Shown here in pieces: positions 1 to 11,160 of a stretch of DNA of 64,000 nucleotides. The notes under the pieces were generated by a model that saw nothing but the letters and a program-made list of their open reading frames with translations, had not been told where the DNA came from and did no database searches. The position numbers and the translations under genes were made by a program. The stretch comes from Carnegiea gigantea. Lineage: Eukaryota; Streptophyta; Magnoliopsida; Caryophyllales; Cactaceae. Every line of letters begins with the position of its first letter. The stretch's first letter is position 1. The stretch spans positions 204,591 to 268,590 of the forward strand of contig JAKOGI010001278.1 in the NCBI GenBank assembly GCA_029747015.1. Reading direction: 5' to 3'.

Positions 1-1
1 T

Positions 2-151
2 AGATCTATATCCACTCTCTACTGTCTCCTTCACATTAATCTAACCATCCTCTTAGATTTGGGTTTGGAGCATGATTTCCTTGTTGACTCTAGTAGCCGC
101 CAATTTGTGGGTACTGGACGTCAATCAAATCCAGGTAAATTTCAGATTGAG
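2..151 (+). other. Possible exon fragment, unassigned
   Basis: One frame is open from base 2 to a GTGAGT splice-donor-like site at 152, giving about 50 codons without a start. I do not recognise the peptide, which includes FLVDSSSRQFVGTG. No partner exon is evident in the following 2 kb. It could be the end of a gene lying left of the window or a chance open stretch. Confidence 0.15.
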
Positions 152-1982
152 GTGAGTGCTTAATTCCCTACAGACTAAAAGGCAATATTTTGAATTTTTG
201 GTATCTTTTTTCAAAAATTTTCACTCTTGATTCAACTAACACTTAACTTTCAATTGGGTGGAGCTAAAATCAGGCTTTGAAAAAGAGTGTGAAAATAAGC
301 ACAATTATATCTAATTTTGAGAATTAGTATTCAGATGATGAAAGTGCCCTTGAACTTGTCTAATGGCAAACAATTGGAGACGAAACATGTCAAGCAAGAG
401 CCATACATTGTTTGGTGAATGGTCAAAATAAAAATGAGAGTGAACTGGCTTGAGTAAGGGAATTTAGGCTACAATGGATTCATTGTTAGAGCAGATGATT
501 GCACAACCACGACATCAACCAATTGGCCTGGCCATGATAGGCGGAGGACTCGAACATGGCTGCTTAATAGAAAATTTTCTTTCCGTTCTGTATTTGCAGT
601 TAAACAATAACAATAGTTTTTGTAACAGTTATTGCGTAATCAATTATTTTAATGGGTGATTTTAATGACTTTATTAAATTTCATATTTTTAAATATTTTT
701 GCACATTTTAGTTTATTTCATAAATTATAATTATGGTCATTATTATTATCATTATTATTATTGCTATAGTAGTGCTGCTGTTGTAGTTATTATCATTGTC
801 ATTATTATTATAATTATCACTACTATTATTATCATTATCATTATTGCCATTATTGTTAGTGTTGTTGTAGAGGTGGTGGTGGTGGTGGTGTTATCATTAT
901 TGTCATGATTAGTACAAATGAAGTTGATGAGCAGTTGTATTAGATGGCAATAAGTAGTTATTTTAGCAATGTCGTTCAGGACAAATTCGTGAAGTAACTA
1001 GGCCCAACAAATGTCAAAAAACGTCCTCAACATTATTAGTTATGCAGGTCAATGGGGGTAAAAATTAATATAATAGGTGATGTTTTGTAAAATCATTTCA
1101 TGATATATCAGGGGGATAACTGTGAATATTTCATAATAATAATAATAGTAACTACAACAGCAACGCAACGACGATGATAAACTTTCTCATGATTATAAAA
1201 TAAGTTAAAACCTAGAACGATCCAAATAAATTTTATGAAATATAACACTCATCAAAATCATGAAATTAAAATTATCCTCTTATATGATAACAATTACAAA
1301 GTACTGTTTTTTAATAAGTAAAAGTACAAAAAAATGGAAAAAAACCTTCCTACTTAATTTCACACCATCTACCGAATTATTTACTTTTGAAACCCCAAGT
1401 ATGGACTTGAATTTATGGAACGCACAACTATTAGCCTTGATTCTACGATTATTTTTTCACTATTATCCTTTGTTAATAAATTGTTTATTAATAATTAACG
1501 AAAACAAACACAACAATGACAGCATTGTCGCCATACAAAATAGCAATAAACATAAAATAATTCAACGTTTAGCAAAAAGTAACAACTTTAGAAATACTCT
1601 CCCTTGTATGATAACCCCTTTATTTATGAGAACTCTCAAGCGCAACCTTTAAATATGAAGTCAAGGGCTAGACAAACTTCATTTTATACATTTAAAGAAT
1701 TGAAAAAGAAAATGAACAACCTCTCACACACCTCCCTTTATCCACGCTCGTTGTTACATCCATCACAACGTCACCTAGCCTAGCCTGTCATGATCGTAAA
1801 GCCAATGGAGAACACACCAAGATTAATCATATGCTTGTAAAATTTCTGATAGCACTACCTGAACAACACCCACATTATTCGCCATACTAACATCGTAGGA
1901 CATATATATGCAAATAATATATTTATATGAATTTATGTATGTTACTATATATATACATGTATATATGTATGGATCTATGCAA
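152..1982. other. Unassigned AT-rich DNA
   Basis: No coding sequence with recognisable domains is visible here on either strand. Short open frames such as those at 474-659 and 1260-1652 have no recognisable motif and compositions expected of AT-rich non-coding DNA. The only clear structure is the trinucleotide-rich tract listed separately. Confidence 0.5.
722..905. repeat. Degenerate ATT/ATC/GTT trinucleotide tract
   Basis: The stretch is dominated by ATT, ATC and GTT triplets with a short (GGT)n run near 873-892. A smaller related run lies at 1130-1150. It is an imperfect trinucleotide microsatellite; its frame translates to low-complexity Ile/Val and is not a credible protein. Confidence 0.8.
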
Positions 1983-2661
<679 letters not shown>

Positions 2662-2682
2662 TTTAGGCCCCCACATTTTACC
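2662..2682 (-). other. Polypurine tract of the Tat-type element
   Basis: On the minus strand the bases just before the 3' LTR read AAAATGTGGGGGCCTAAA. This is the position and composition expected of the primer for plus-strand DNA synthesis in Ty3/Gypsy elements. Confidence 0.7.
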
Positions 2683-2953
2683 TGCACGTGGGCTCACCCG
2701 GATAGTCAAGTGAAATGTGGAGTATCCTTGGCATAATGAAGGTCGGTGGGGCTTTGGGAAACTATTCATCCTTGGCCGATTACCCTTTCCTGTTCTGACA
2801 CGTGGCTGTCGGTTAGTGTTACTCTTAGGTTTCCGAGGCTGGCTGGCATTATAAGATTCCATCAACCTTAGGGCATAAAGAGGAGCTGCCTCAGAACCGG
2901 GTTTTCACGCTGCATTTGGATACCCTTTGTACCAAAGTCTCCTCCTTTCTAAC

Positions 2954-3393
2954 ATGGTGTTCTCCCGCTCATTGATAACAGACGCGATGGCGCTCTATGT
3001 GCTAGGTAATTTCGAGTGGTATTGTATGGAGGTGGCATTTCCTCCTCGTCCGCTACCATTTGATTACGAAGAGGTATGCCCGGACTTCGTCCTTGCTGAG
3101 GTCGAGGAGTATGTCCGAGATTACGAGGTCCCTGAGTTGTCCCAGGTGGTATATCTGGCGATGCTTCTTAATGATGCCGTGAAGCTTGGTATCCTGCTTG
3201 GTGGATGATCGGGATAATGAAGTCAGCCCTCAAAGAGCTACGGTGGAGCACCTTTCAGGCATGCGTAGGGCGTAACAGGGACAGGATCTTAGAGGCCCGT
3301 TGGCAAGAGGCATCCAGCAACTCGAAGGAGGAGGAGAGCTTGGGGTCAGATGGCTAGACCCCCATCTCCAGTGATAGTGTTGAGGAGTGAGGC
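2954..3393 (+). pseudogene. Antisense small gene, cassette A
   Basis: I do not recognise the family. The open frame from the ATG at 2954 runs to a TGA at 3206-3208, about 84 codons. Its motifs include PPRPLPFDYEEVCPDF, RDYEVPELSQ and AMLLNDAVKLG. Homologous frames recur in cassettes B and C at spacings of about 0.94 and 1.0 kb. Past the stop the DNA still resembles the other cassettes: an ALKELRW-like motif, then a Ser/Asp/Glu-rich tail ending near 3390. The original protein was therefore probably about 140 residues. The ATG at 2954 was preferred over 2927 because cassette B starts at the matching place. A TATA-like cataaag lies at about 2875-2881 and an A-rich possible poly(A) region near 3480. 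It is opposite in strand to gag-pol. Confidence 0.6.
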
Positions 3394-3783
3394 TCGGCTA
3401 TGAACGACCCTCGAGATGGGCATTCTGTGTGCTTATTTCTTCCCTCTTTCTTTTTGTTTTGTTGTACTGTGTAAGCGTTTATAACAAAACGATGGGTTTC
3501 TTTGTAGGAGCTTGGCCTTAGCCCTTGCGCTTTTGCTTGCTTTCATTATTCGTATAGCCTAGTTATTGAGGCCTCACTGTGTGATATTTTGAGGCTCGGC
3601 CATCTGGTTCGGGACCTAAATAGGCGGCCTTATGGTGCTTCTGCAGGATGGGGGGCCTTTGTGATGGTGATATCTATACCGGACACGAGGTAATCTGTCA
3701 CCACGTGGCGAAAGCTGAGTGGCGCATTGATGCTGGGCATCTTAGGAATGTGTGGTCCCCCCTTAGCCCTTTCCATTCCCCTC

Positions 3784-3790
3784 TATAAAG
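3784..3790 (+). promoter_or_regulatory. TATA box of antisense cassette B
   Basis: TATAAAG lies about 110 bp upstream of the cassette B start codon. A GA-rich leader (repeated gagaga at 3842-3875) lies between them. A similar GA-rich leader precedes cassette C, so promoter and leader appear to have been duplicated with the gene. Confidence 0.55.
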
Positions 3791-3894
3791 GTGGGAAAGG
3801 CACCTCTTTGAAAGATCACTTGAAAGCGCCCTCAAATCTTTGAGAGAGAGAGATAAGAGTTTTAGAGAGAGAGTCACGGTTTGCCATTGTCATC

Positions 3895-4340
3895 ATGGGC
3901 TTTCCCCCCTTTCGGGACACTGAAGAGATGGCAGATTATGTCAGGGAAACCTTTAAGTGGCACTGGAGGAGTGCCTTGCATCCCCCTTGTCCACTCCCGA
4001 AGGACTACCGAGACCTACAGTGACGTTTCTCTTTATTCGATGCGGAGAAGGCAGAGCGTGACTTCGAACTTCCCATAATAGTCCAAGCCACCTTCCATGC
4101 CATGCTGCTCAATGATGCTATAAACTGGGCCTAGTAAACAGGTTCATGGCTGAAGACTTGAGGGCAACCCTTGAAGGCATATGGTGGACTTTTTTCAAGT
4201 CTTGGCTAAATGTCAGTAGCTGCAGCCTTCTGGAGGCGTAGCTTCGCTAGCGGACTCCCCCGGGTGGTGCTCGTGGGCCAGTGGACGATCAGGAAGAAAG
4301 CTCGGGTTCAAATAATCCCCCACCCCCCTTCTAGTGATGG
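3895..4340 (+). pseudogene. Antisense small gene, cassette B
   Basis: The ATG at 3895 opens a frame with MGFPPFRDTEEMADYVRETF and PPCPLPKDYRDL, colinear with cassettes A and C. A TGA follows the DYRDL motif. Another frame then continues the homology with DAEKAERDFELP and HAMLLNDA. A Ser-rich PPPSSDGEE tail with a stop near 4340 ends the homology. The gene is broken by at least one stop and one frameshift. An AATAAA signal lies at 4436-4441, about 100 bp downstream. Function unknown; the combination of TATA box, leader, reading frame and poly(A) signal suggests it once was an independent transcription unit opposite to gag-pol. Confidence 0.55.
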
Positions 4341-4919
4341 GGAGTAGTGTTGGACCTTTCAAAATCCTTCCTTATTTTATGCTCGGTATTGTGTTTTCCT
4401 CTTTATGAAGCGTGTCTGTAACCGTTAGTGTTGATAATAAAATGTTACCCCTCTATGCTAGGGGTTGATTTCTTCGTGAGTGTTTTATGCTTCATTCTTA
4501 CAGTGGTCATGTGTAGTCGTAATGTACATCCTCGAATCTACCTAGCCCTCGACTCCTAAGGGAGGTTGGAGGATAAACCCCATTCCCCATGCCCTGTGAG
4601 CAGTCTCATTGATCGGTCTTGGGGTCAGGGACCTATTTTTATAGGAGCTATGTGGTGAGGACCTTTGAGCTATGATCCGCCCTTGGGACTTTAGGGATGC
4701 CCAGAATAATCTCTGGGGTATAGGAGCCATGTGGTGAGGACAGAGTGGCTCCTTGGTTTCACTATCTCTTCAGGAAACGTGTTGTTCTTTGGCACACCCA
4801 CCTCCCTTTATCAAGGCAGGGTGAAACCCTCTAGGAAGCATCACTTAACCAGTTTTCTCAACCTTTATAGTGAGAGAAAGAACTACAGTCGTAGAGAGAG
4901 AGAGAGAGATAGAGGGCCC

Positions 4920-5375
4920 GTCATATTTCCTAACTGCTTTAACACCAAGCAGGCAGTGGAGTATGTTAGGGAAAACTTCCTTTGATCTTTGAGGGAATCC
5001 TATGCTCTCCGTCCTAGTTTGCTTCCTGAGAACCACCATGGTCTTTGCCCTAACGTCGACCTTCTCGTGGCAATGCGGTACGCTGACCATTCCCTCATTA
5101 CTTAGATGACGCAAGCCATTTTTTATGCTATGGTGCTCAACGACGTCACAGAGCTGGAACTCTCGAGTGGGATTGCAGTGAACTATATGATGTCGGCCCT
5201 GCGAGAGTTGAAATGGGATGTTATTGAGTCCTGGTTATGAGGAATCGAGGGAAGGCTTAGGAGAGCCCAGATTCGCTGTCTTGTTAACTCGATTGCCAAC
5301 CTTGCCCCAGCGGGCGGCCCTGAAGAAGACTCGAGGTTGGGTGATGGCCCTCCCCCTTCTAGTGATGAGGAGTAG
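4920..5375 (+). pseudogene. Antisense small gene, cassette C
   Basis: This is the third copy. The readable parts are PNCFNTKQAVEYVRENF, then AIFYAMVLNDV with SALRELKWD, and finally PPPSSDEE just before a TAG at about 5373. In-frame stops interrupt it after VRENFL and again near 5103, so it is a pseudogene. The leader is GA-rich (4895-4912), like that of cassette B. An AATAAA at 5454-5459 follows. Homology with A and B over the central AMxLNDA block and the SSDEE tail is what supports calling it; no known domain is recognised. Confidence 0.5.
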
Positions 5376-5536
5376 GCATAGGGCTCCTTTGTATTTTGCT
5401 TCTTTGTTATTGTGCTACCCTTTGTAAAAATTTGTTTGTAGCTACTCGAAATGAATAAAAAGATTGTCCCTTATTGCATACACGTGATTCTTTATTTGAG
5501 TCTCTTACAACCTCTTCGCTCGACATTCCCGTGTGG

Positions 5537-6045
5537 ACTTATAGCGGCCGGCCCTAAGGTCGTACTTATAAACCCTTAACCCTCATTCAAGCTAAAGGTC
5601 TAGTGACCGACCCCAAGGCTGTACTCATGGACTCTCTGCCCCCATTGGGGCTAACGGTTTATCGCCTGGCCTTAAGGCCAATCTGTAGGATCCTTAGCCC
5701 CCATTGGTGCTTAAGGTATATCGCCCAGCCATGAGGCCGTGCTTACAGACTCTTAGCCCCCATTGGGGCTAAAAACATAGCGTCTGACCAGTAGGCTAAA
5801 CTTAAGACCCTTAGCCCCCCTTTGGGACTAAAGGTGTATCACCCGGCCATTAGACCGCGCTCATGGACCCTTAGCCCCCATTGGGGCTAAAAGTGTAGTG
5901 TCAGGCCATTAGGCTGAGCTGTAGGATCCTTAGCCCCATTGAGGCTAAGGGCGTATCACCCGTCCCTTAAGCCGAGCTGTATGGTCTCTAACCGTATTGG
6001 AGCTAAAGGTACAATGACCGGCCCCTAGACTGGCTCTCAGGTGGT
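5537..6045. repeat. Tandem array 1 of a ~60 bp hairpin repeat
   Basis: About eight diverged units of ~60 bp occur here. A typical unit contains a GACCGGCCCTAAGG-like block and a near-perfect inverted repeat, TTAGCCCC with GGGGCTAA around a short CATT loop. The same unit forms array 2 at 9309-9960. The array lies just upstream of the promoter of the antisense Transposase_28-like gene. Tandem repeats in this region of Tat-type elements are known and can seed satellite DNA. Confidence 0.9.
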
Positions 6046-6133
6046 TGTCTGGCACTTTGGGTTCCACATGTCAGTGACATCCTCTAGAGCTCCTTGAGAA
6101 GAGCGCTCCCTTTTTCTCCATCTCTTACCCTGC

Positions 6134-6142
6134 TTATATAAG
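6134..6142 (+). promoter_or_regulatory. TATA box of the antisense Transposase_28-like gene
   Basis: TTATATAAG lies between tandem array 1 and the first credible start codons (6242, 6415). It is followed by a pyrimidine/GA-rich leader. Its strand matches the downstream gene and is opposite to gag-pol, so it is likely the core promoter for that gene. Confidence 0.6.
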
Positions 6143-6414
6143 GGAGGTCAGGCCCTTTGCGTGAGTCATTTCTTACACTCTCAAAAATTTCTTAGAGGGA
6201 GAAGTGAAGCTCTAGAGAGCGAAGCTCTGCCTCTCCCTTAGTATGCATTCAAATTCACTGTAGTGTCATCATCTCTTCCCTTTAAATCTTCAAAGGGTCT
6301 GTGTGTATCTTCATCTCTGTCTTTAACACCCTCTTCGACCCTTCATCCTCTTTCCAGGCACTTTTCTCGTGCCTTTCTAAAGGGGTCACATCTTGTATTT
6401 GCATTTATATGGGC

Positions 6415-9099
6415 ATGTCTTCATCTTGTTCATCGAGAGGGAAGGTCCCTATGAGATGGGCCGGCCCCCAAGAGGAGGGCTACCATCCTCAGTTTTCAAG
6501 CCTCCGGCCTTAATTGATGGCCAGGTCGTTGCACACATTCCCCCAAAGAACCAGTTTAGGGAACCAAAGAAGATCCCCTCTACCGTGCCAATATTCGGGC
6601 TCGGCAACCCCTCATGGTCTAGCTGCGAGTACTCTTCGACTCTGAGTTTCCACAGCATTAAGGAGAATGTCGTTTACCCATGGGAAATTGATATGGCAGT
6701 TGACCATATGCTTAACTTTTAGGAATGTATCGCGAAGAACAAGATAACCACTCAGCTGAGGAGTCACGACAAGCTTCTAGCTGAGGGTACTTCTGAAGGT
6801 AATCCCTGCTCTTCCTCTGGCTCCCATGGGTCAAGCATTTAGTTTAAGCTTGAATCCACTAGCTCCAGTTCTTCCTCAGAGGGAGAAACAAGTAGCTTAG
6901 GAAGGGCCATGCTTAGGAAGAGAGGCCACGCTCGGGAAGAGCCCGTTCAAGAAGTTGTGGCTGAGGAGTTGGTCTTTCCAGGGGCCCCCATGTGCTCGGG
7001 CATCCAAGATGGACCGTACACTCACTTCATAAACCCAAAAATCGTGAGCTCCCTAAAGAGACCGGCCTTGGAGGAAAAGTACCTCTTGCTCACAGGATAT
7101 AGGTTCGTGCTCCCTGAGGTGGACGCTACCGTGAATAACCCACCAGCCAAATGTCTAGCAATGTACCAGGCAACCTTTACTTACGACGCGAGGTTTCCCC
7201 TCCAACCTGTGATCGTTGACATCCTAAATAAGTATGACCTAGCACCTGCGCAAATTGTGCCCACATCCTGGCATAACATAATCTCTTTCATAGCGACGTG
7301 TGAGCTACAAGGGCTGACTTGCACAAGCCGTGTGTTTGCGTAGGTCCATTGGGTCCAAAGGGCCCCTAGGGAGACTGGCGACCTTGGGTGGTATTGCTTT
7401 AACAACAAAAAGGGTTTCATAATGGCTATTGAGAAAAAGTCCAAGGTTAAAAACTGGAAATATAATGTTCACTTCGTACGCTGTAAAGCGAGTTGGGGGG
7501 ACCTTCCCAATTGGAATGAAGGGAATCTAGTCCGAAACCCCTGTGGGGAGTCGACCGAGGTTGAAGAAAGGACGGTTCGCTACTTCCACTTCTATGTCCG
7601 GGAGGACGACTGTACTGGGCCGATACCTAAATTCATAGCCTAGGTGGTGGATGCCAAGAAGGAGACTAAGCACAACGGAATAGATCAAGCAAGAGGGAGC
7701 CCATGAATTAGCTTTCTAGGTTAAAATATTTTGCCAATGAGTTCTTCTTGGCCGTTGCTGGCTTGCTTATCTTTAAGGATTTTGCTAGGGTACTGAATGT
7801 TTGCCTCGTACACAAATTTTTTCTGTTCATCCTAACCTAACTTTTCTTTGTCTTGTACAGAGCAACTAAGGGTGAAGTTGTTGCCTTTGGAGTCTGGGCA
7901 TACCATGGTCGAGCAAGTCGCTGCTGAGGCCGAAAGGGTCCGGCAGGAGGTACAGTGCAAGCGCGTAGAGGCGCAGGCCAAGAAGGTTTACACTCTATCA
8001 CTCTGCGTCTATCCTTCCTTATAGTTCTTCATGAGCCTTTATGTGCTTACTGACTATCCTTTCCCACAGGCCCTGTCCTTGACTCCTCGTAACAAGAAGC
8101 CTATTGTGGCGTCCTTGAATCTTCCCCACTTAGCTTCTCAAAAGCGACTGCAAATCCAGGACGGGCATGATGCGGCCTTGGCATCTACTCCTACATCCCT
8201 GAGGTCGGGCAGATGTTCGGCCTCTGACGAAAGGTAAGGGTCACCTGATACTGATGGGTCTTGAGGTGACGAGGGGTCATCACCACTAGCAGCGGGAGAG
8301 TCCTTACGGCACACCCGAGCCCCGGCCACAGACTTCTAGTCGATAAATGACCCTGCCAAGCGCGCCTTGGTAGAGAAGCTGGCCAAGTCATGGTCACTGG
8401 CGCCAGCTGATTCCGCGAAGATGCCGGCGGCTAATGAAGAGCAGGTGGCCATGGCTGAGGTGAGATTAAGCCTACAACGTGCACTCTTTGTTTGTCGTAA
8501 AATTCCCTTACCTTCATCTCCTGGGCATTTTCCAGATCTTTGCTTTTGCGCTGAAGGTAACGCAATCGACTCCATCCATTTTTGCCTTGGAGAAACGGAT
8601 ACATGACATTGATGCCGAGCGCTAAAGATGGGAGGAGACAGCGGTCAAGTACACACAGCTCTAAGAAGCTGAACAAAGAGAAAGGGGCCTTAGAGGCCGA
8701 GAAGATGGACTTAGAGCGCTAGCTAGGGGAGGCTCGCTCCCGAGTGGAGCCCAAGGCTGAGGCCGAGGAATCGACCAAGGTGGAGGACCGAGGTTATCGT
8801 CGGGGTTATGATCAGAGCACCGATTCTTTTAGGAGCTCTTGCTGACCATGGCACCTGATGCCTTTAGTGTAGAGGGCTACTTTGAGGCGCATATCAAGTA
8901 TGTCGCGGATCGCCACCAGGCTTGAGCCGAGGGTCACGATCCCGAATTGGTGGCATTTTATCCGCTTGCCGCTATTGAGGGGGGCCTGGAAGATGAGGAA
9001 ACGGTACCTCTGGATGGCGAGGCCTCGAGCCCTGACCTCGAAGGCGACGAAGCCGGGGCAGCTGAAGGCAGCGACCACGATAAAGACCCTGACATCTAG
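6415..9099 (+). pseudogene. Antisense Transposase_28-like gene (gypsy-type extra ORF), broken
   Basis: The core at 6909-7643 is a single frame of about 245 codons interrupted by one TAG at 7341-7343. It contains FPLQPVIVDILNKYDLAPAQ, PTSWHNIISFIATCE and GDLGWYCFNNKKGF, which match the plant family annotated as putative gypsy-type transposon protein (Transposase_28). That family is known as an opposite-strand extra ORF in Tat-type elements; its role is unknown. Upstream, MSSSCSSRGKVP at 6415 is a plausible N-terminus, followed by frameshifts. Downstream, likely introns end at CAG/TAG sites near 7860, 8069 and 8535. The later exons encode a Lys/Glu-rich, coiled-coil-like stretch and an acidic tail ending DHDKDPDI with a stop at 9097-9099. 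Several stops interrupt it. Confidence 0.75.
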
Positions 9100-9308
9100 A
9101 GCCCTAGGGTTTTGGTTCTTCTTTTTAGCTCTCTTTTCTGGATATTAGCGCTTGTACTCGTTTAATCAATGAAAAAAACGTTTCTAAGTTGTTAGCACTG
9201 AGCCTTCTACTTTATCACTTGTTTTTCTACTTGTTGTTTTGCTTATTCTTCTTCATCTGCTTACCCTTGTATTTGCCTTGCTCATTGACTTGTCCCCATC
9301 AGGGTCAG

Positions 9309-9960
9309 GGGTATAGCGACCGGCCATTGAGGCCGTTCTATGGACTCTTAGCACCCTCTCGGGCTAAAAGTGTAGCGACCGGCCCTTAGGCTATGCTGAT
9401 GGATTCTAAGCCCCCATTGGGTGTAAAAGTATAGCGACCAGGCCTAAGGCCGTACTCATGGACTCTTAGCCCCCATCAGGGATAAAAGTGTAGCAACCAA
9501 CCCTAAGCCCGTGCTGATGGACTCTTAGCCCATGCTGATGGACTCTTAGCTCCCATTGGGGCTAAAAGTAGAGCAACCGGCCATAAGGCTATGCTTATGA
9601 ACTCATAGCAACTGGCCCTTAGGCTATACTCATGTACCCTTAACCCCAATTGGGTTAAAAGTGGAGAGATGACTGGCCCTAAGGTAGTGCTGATGGACTC
9701 CTAGCCCCCGTTGTGGCTAAAAGTATGGCGATCAGCCCTTACGCCATGTTGTGGATTCTTAGTCAGCATTAGGGCCAAAAGTATAGTGACCGGCCCTAAT
9801 GTCGTGCTTATAAACTCTTAGCCCCCATCGGGCTAAAAGTGTAGCTACCGGCCCTAAGGCTGTGCTCTTGGACTCTTAGCCCCCATTGGGGCTAAAAGTA
9901 TAGTGACCAGCCCTAAGTCCGTGCTCATGGGCTCCTAGCCCCTATTGGGGCTAGAAGTAT
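9309..9960. repeat. Tandem array 2 of the ~60 bp hairpin repeat
   Basis: Ten to eleven units are present, most spaced 58-63 bp apart, with two longer irregular ones (76 and 93 bp). Units share GCGACCGGCCCTAAGG-like and GGACTCTTAGCCCCCATTGG-like blocks with array 1, including the TTAGCCCC/GGGGCTAA hairpin. The array sits immediately past the integrase end in element orientation and after the antisense gene's 3' end, so the two arrays bracket that gene. Confidence 0.9.
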
Positions 9961-10057
9961 GCAAGAAAGTGCTGGACGTGAAATTGCCTTCCTCGGCCTT
10001 GTATTTATTTCTTGCCAATCACGGATAAATAGTTGATGGGTATTAATAAAGGAAAAA

Positions 10058-11160
10058 CTAAGAGTAGTACTTCCGCAAGTTGCTGCTGTGCCAAGTCCTT
10101 GAGACGGGTATGCCATCAGTGGTCCGAAGACGATACGTGCCAGGCCTTATCTAAGTGATGACCTTATACGGGCCTTCCCAGCTAGCTGTGAGCTTGCCAT
10201 GTTCATTTGCGCATGCTACGCCTTCCGTGCGGCATAGGACGAAGTCTCCCCCTTAGATTTGTTGCAGCTTCACTGCTTGGTTATGGAGACACATAATGCG
10301 GAGCTTGTAAAGTGCTTCTCGAAAAAGAGCATCCCCTTGGACAGAGGGGGGTAGATCCAAGGCCTCGCGGCGCGCTGCGTTGTTTAACTCCTCTTGAAAT
10401 GTTGTGAAGCGATGGGTGTGGAGTGCAACTTTGACCGGCAGGACGGCATCTGACCCATATGCTAGCATGAACAGTGTTTCTCCTGTTGCTGTTTTCTCAA
10501 TTGTGCGTAACGCCCACAATATGCCTTGTAGCTCATCTACATGCTTACCCTTGGCATTGTCGAGTTTCTTTTGCAGGCCATGCAGGATTGCCTTATTAAC
10601 CACTTAGGCCTAACCATCAGTCTAAGGGCGTGCGACAGCAGTGAACCTAGCTTGGCACACAAAGTGTCAAGGTAATCCGTGATCTTAGTGTTATCAAACT
10701 GCCGCTCGTTATCGAAAATCATTATGGGGGGAATGCTAAAGCAAGTGATGATGTTCTTACAGATAAATCATTGTACTTCAGCGGCAATGATGGACGCCAC
10801 TGCTTCGGCCTCTATCCACTTAGTGAAGTAATCCACTACGACAAAAAGGCATTTGTGCTACCCTGTAGCTTTAGGGAAAGGCCCTAGTATATCCATGCCA
10901 CAAGTAGCGAAGGGCAAGGAGCCGACGATGGGTATTAGGGGAGTGGAGTGTAGCCACTGAATGGGTGCAAATATTTGACATTTGTCGCAAGTACGAACTA
11001 AGTTCATAGCATCTTCTCGTAGGCTCGGTCAGTAGTAGCTGGTGTGTATTACCGTTACTGCCAGTACGCGACCGCCTATGTGCAAGCTGCATACCCCTAC
11101 ATGTAACTCTTCAAGTATCTTCTTCCCCATCTCTGGGGTTACCCAATGCAGGAGGGGTCA
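10058..11160 (-). pseudogene. Integrase of the Tat-type element, broken
   Basis: In minus-strand order there is an N-terminal zinc-binding region ending LVRTCDKCQIFAPIQ near 11.0 kb. Next comes the first catalytic Asp in GMDILGPFPKAT (~10.9 kb), then DYFTKWIEAEA, then the second Asp in FDNERQFD (~10.7 kb). The third catalytic position falls in TDG followed by stops where the family has an E in a QxE-VVN context, so the glutamate is lost. The C-terminal region is well preserved (GKLTASWEGPYKV, GTYRLRTTDG, TWHSSNLRKYY) and ends at the stop at 10058-10060. At least three frame changes and several stops show it is dead. Confidence 0.85.

Noticed and set aside
699..908. 69-codon frame rich in Ile and Val
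   Set aside because: It is a translated trinucleotide microsatellite.
5537..6045. CRISPR-like array
   Set aside because: Whole units including would-be spacers are homologous and ~60 bp long, so this is a tandem satellite-like repeat in a plant retrotransposon.
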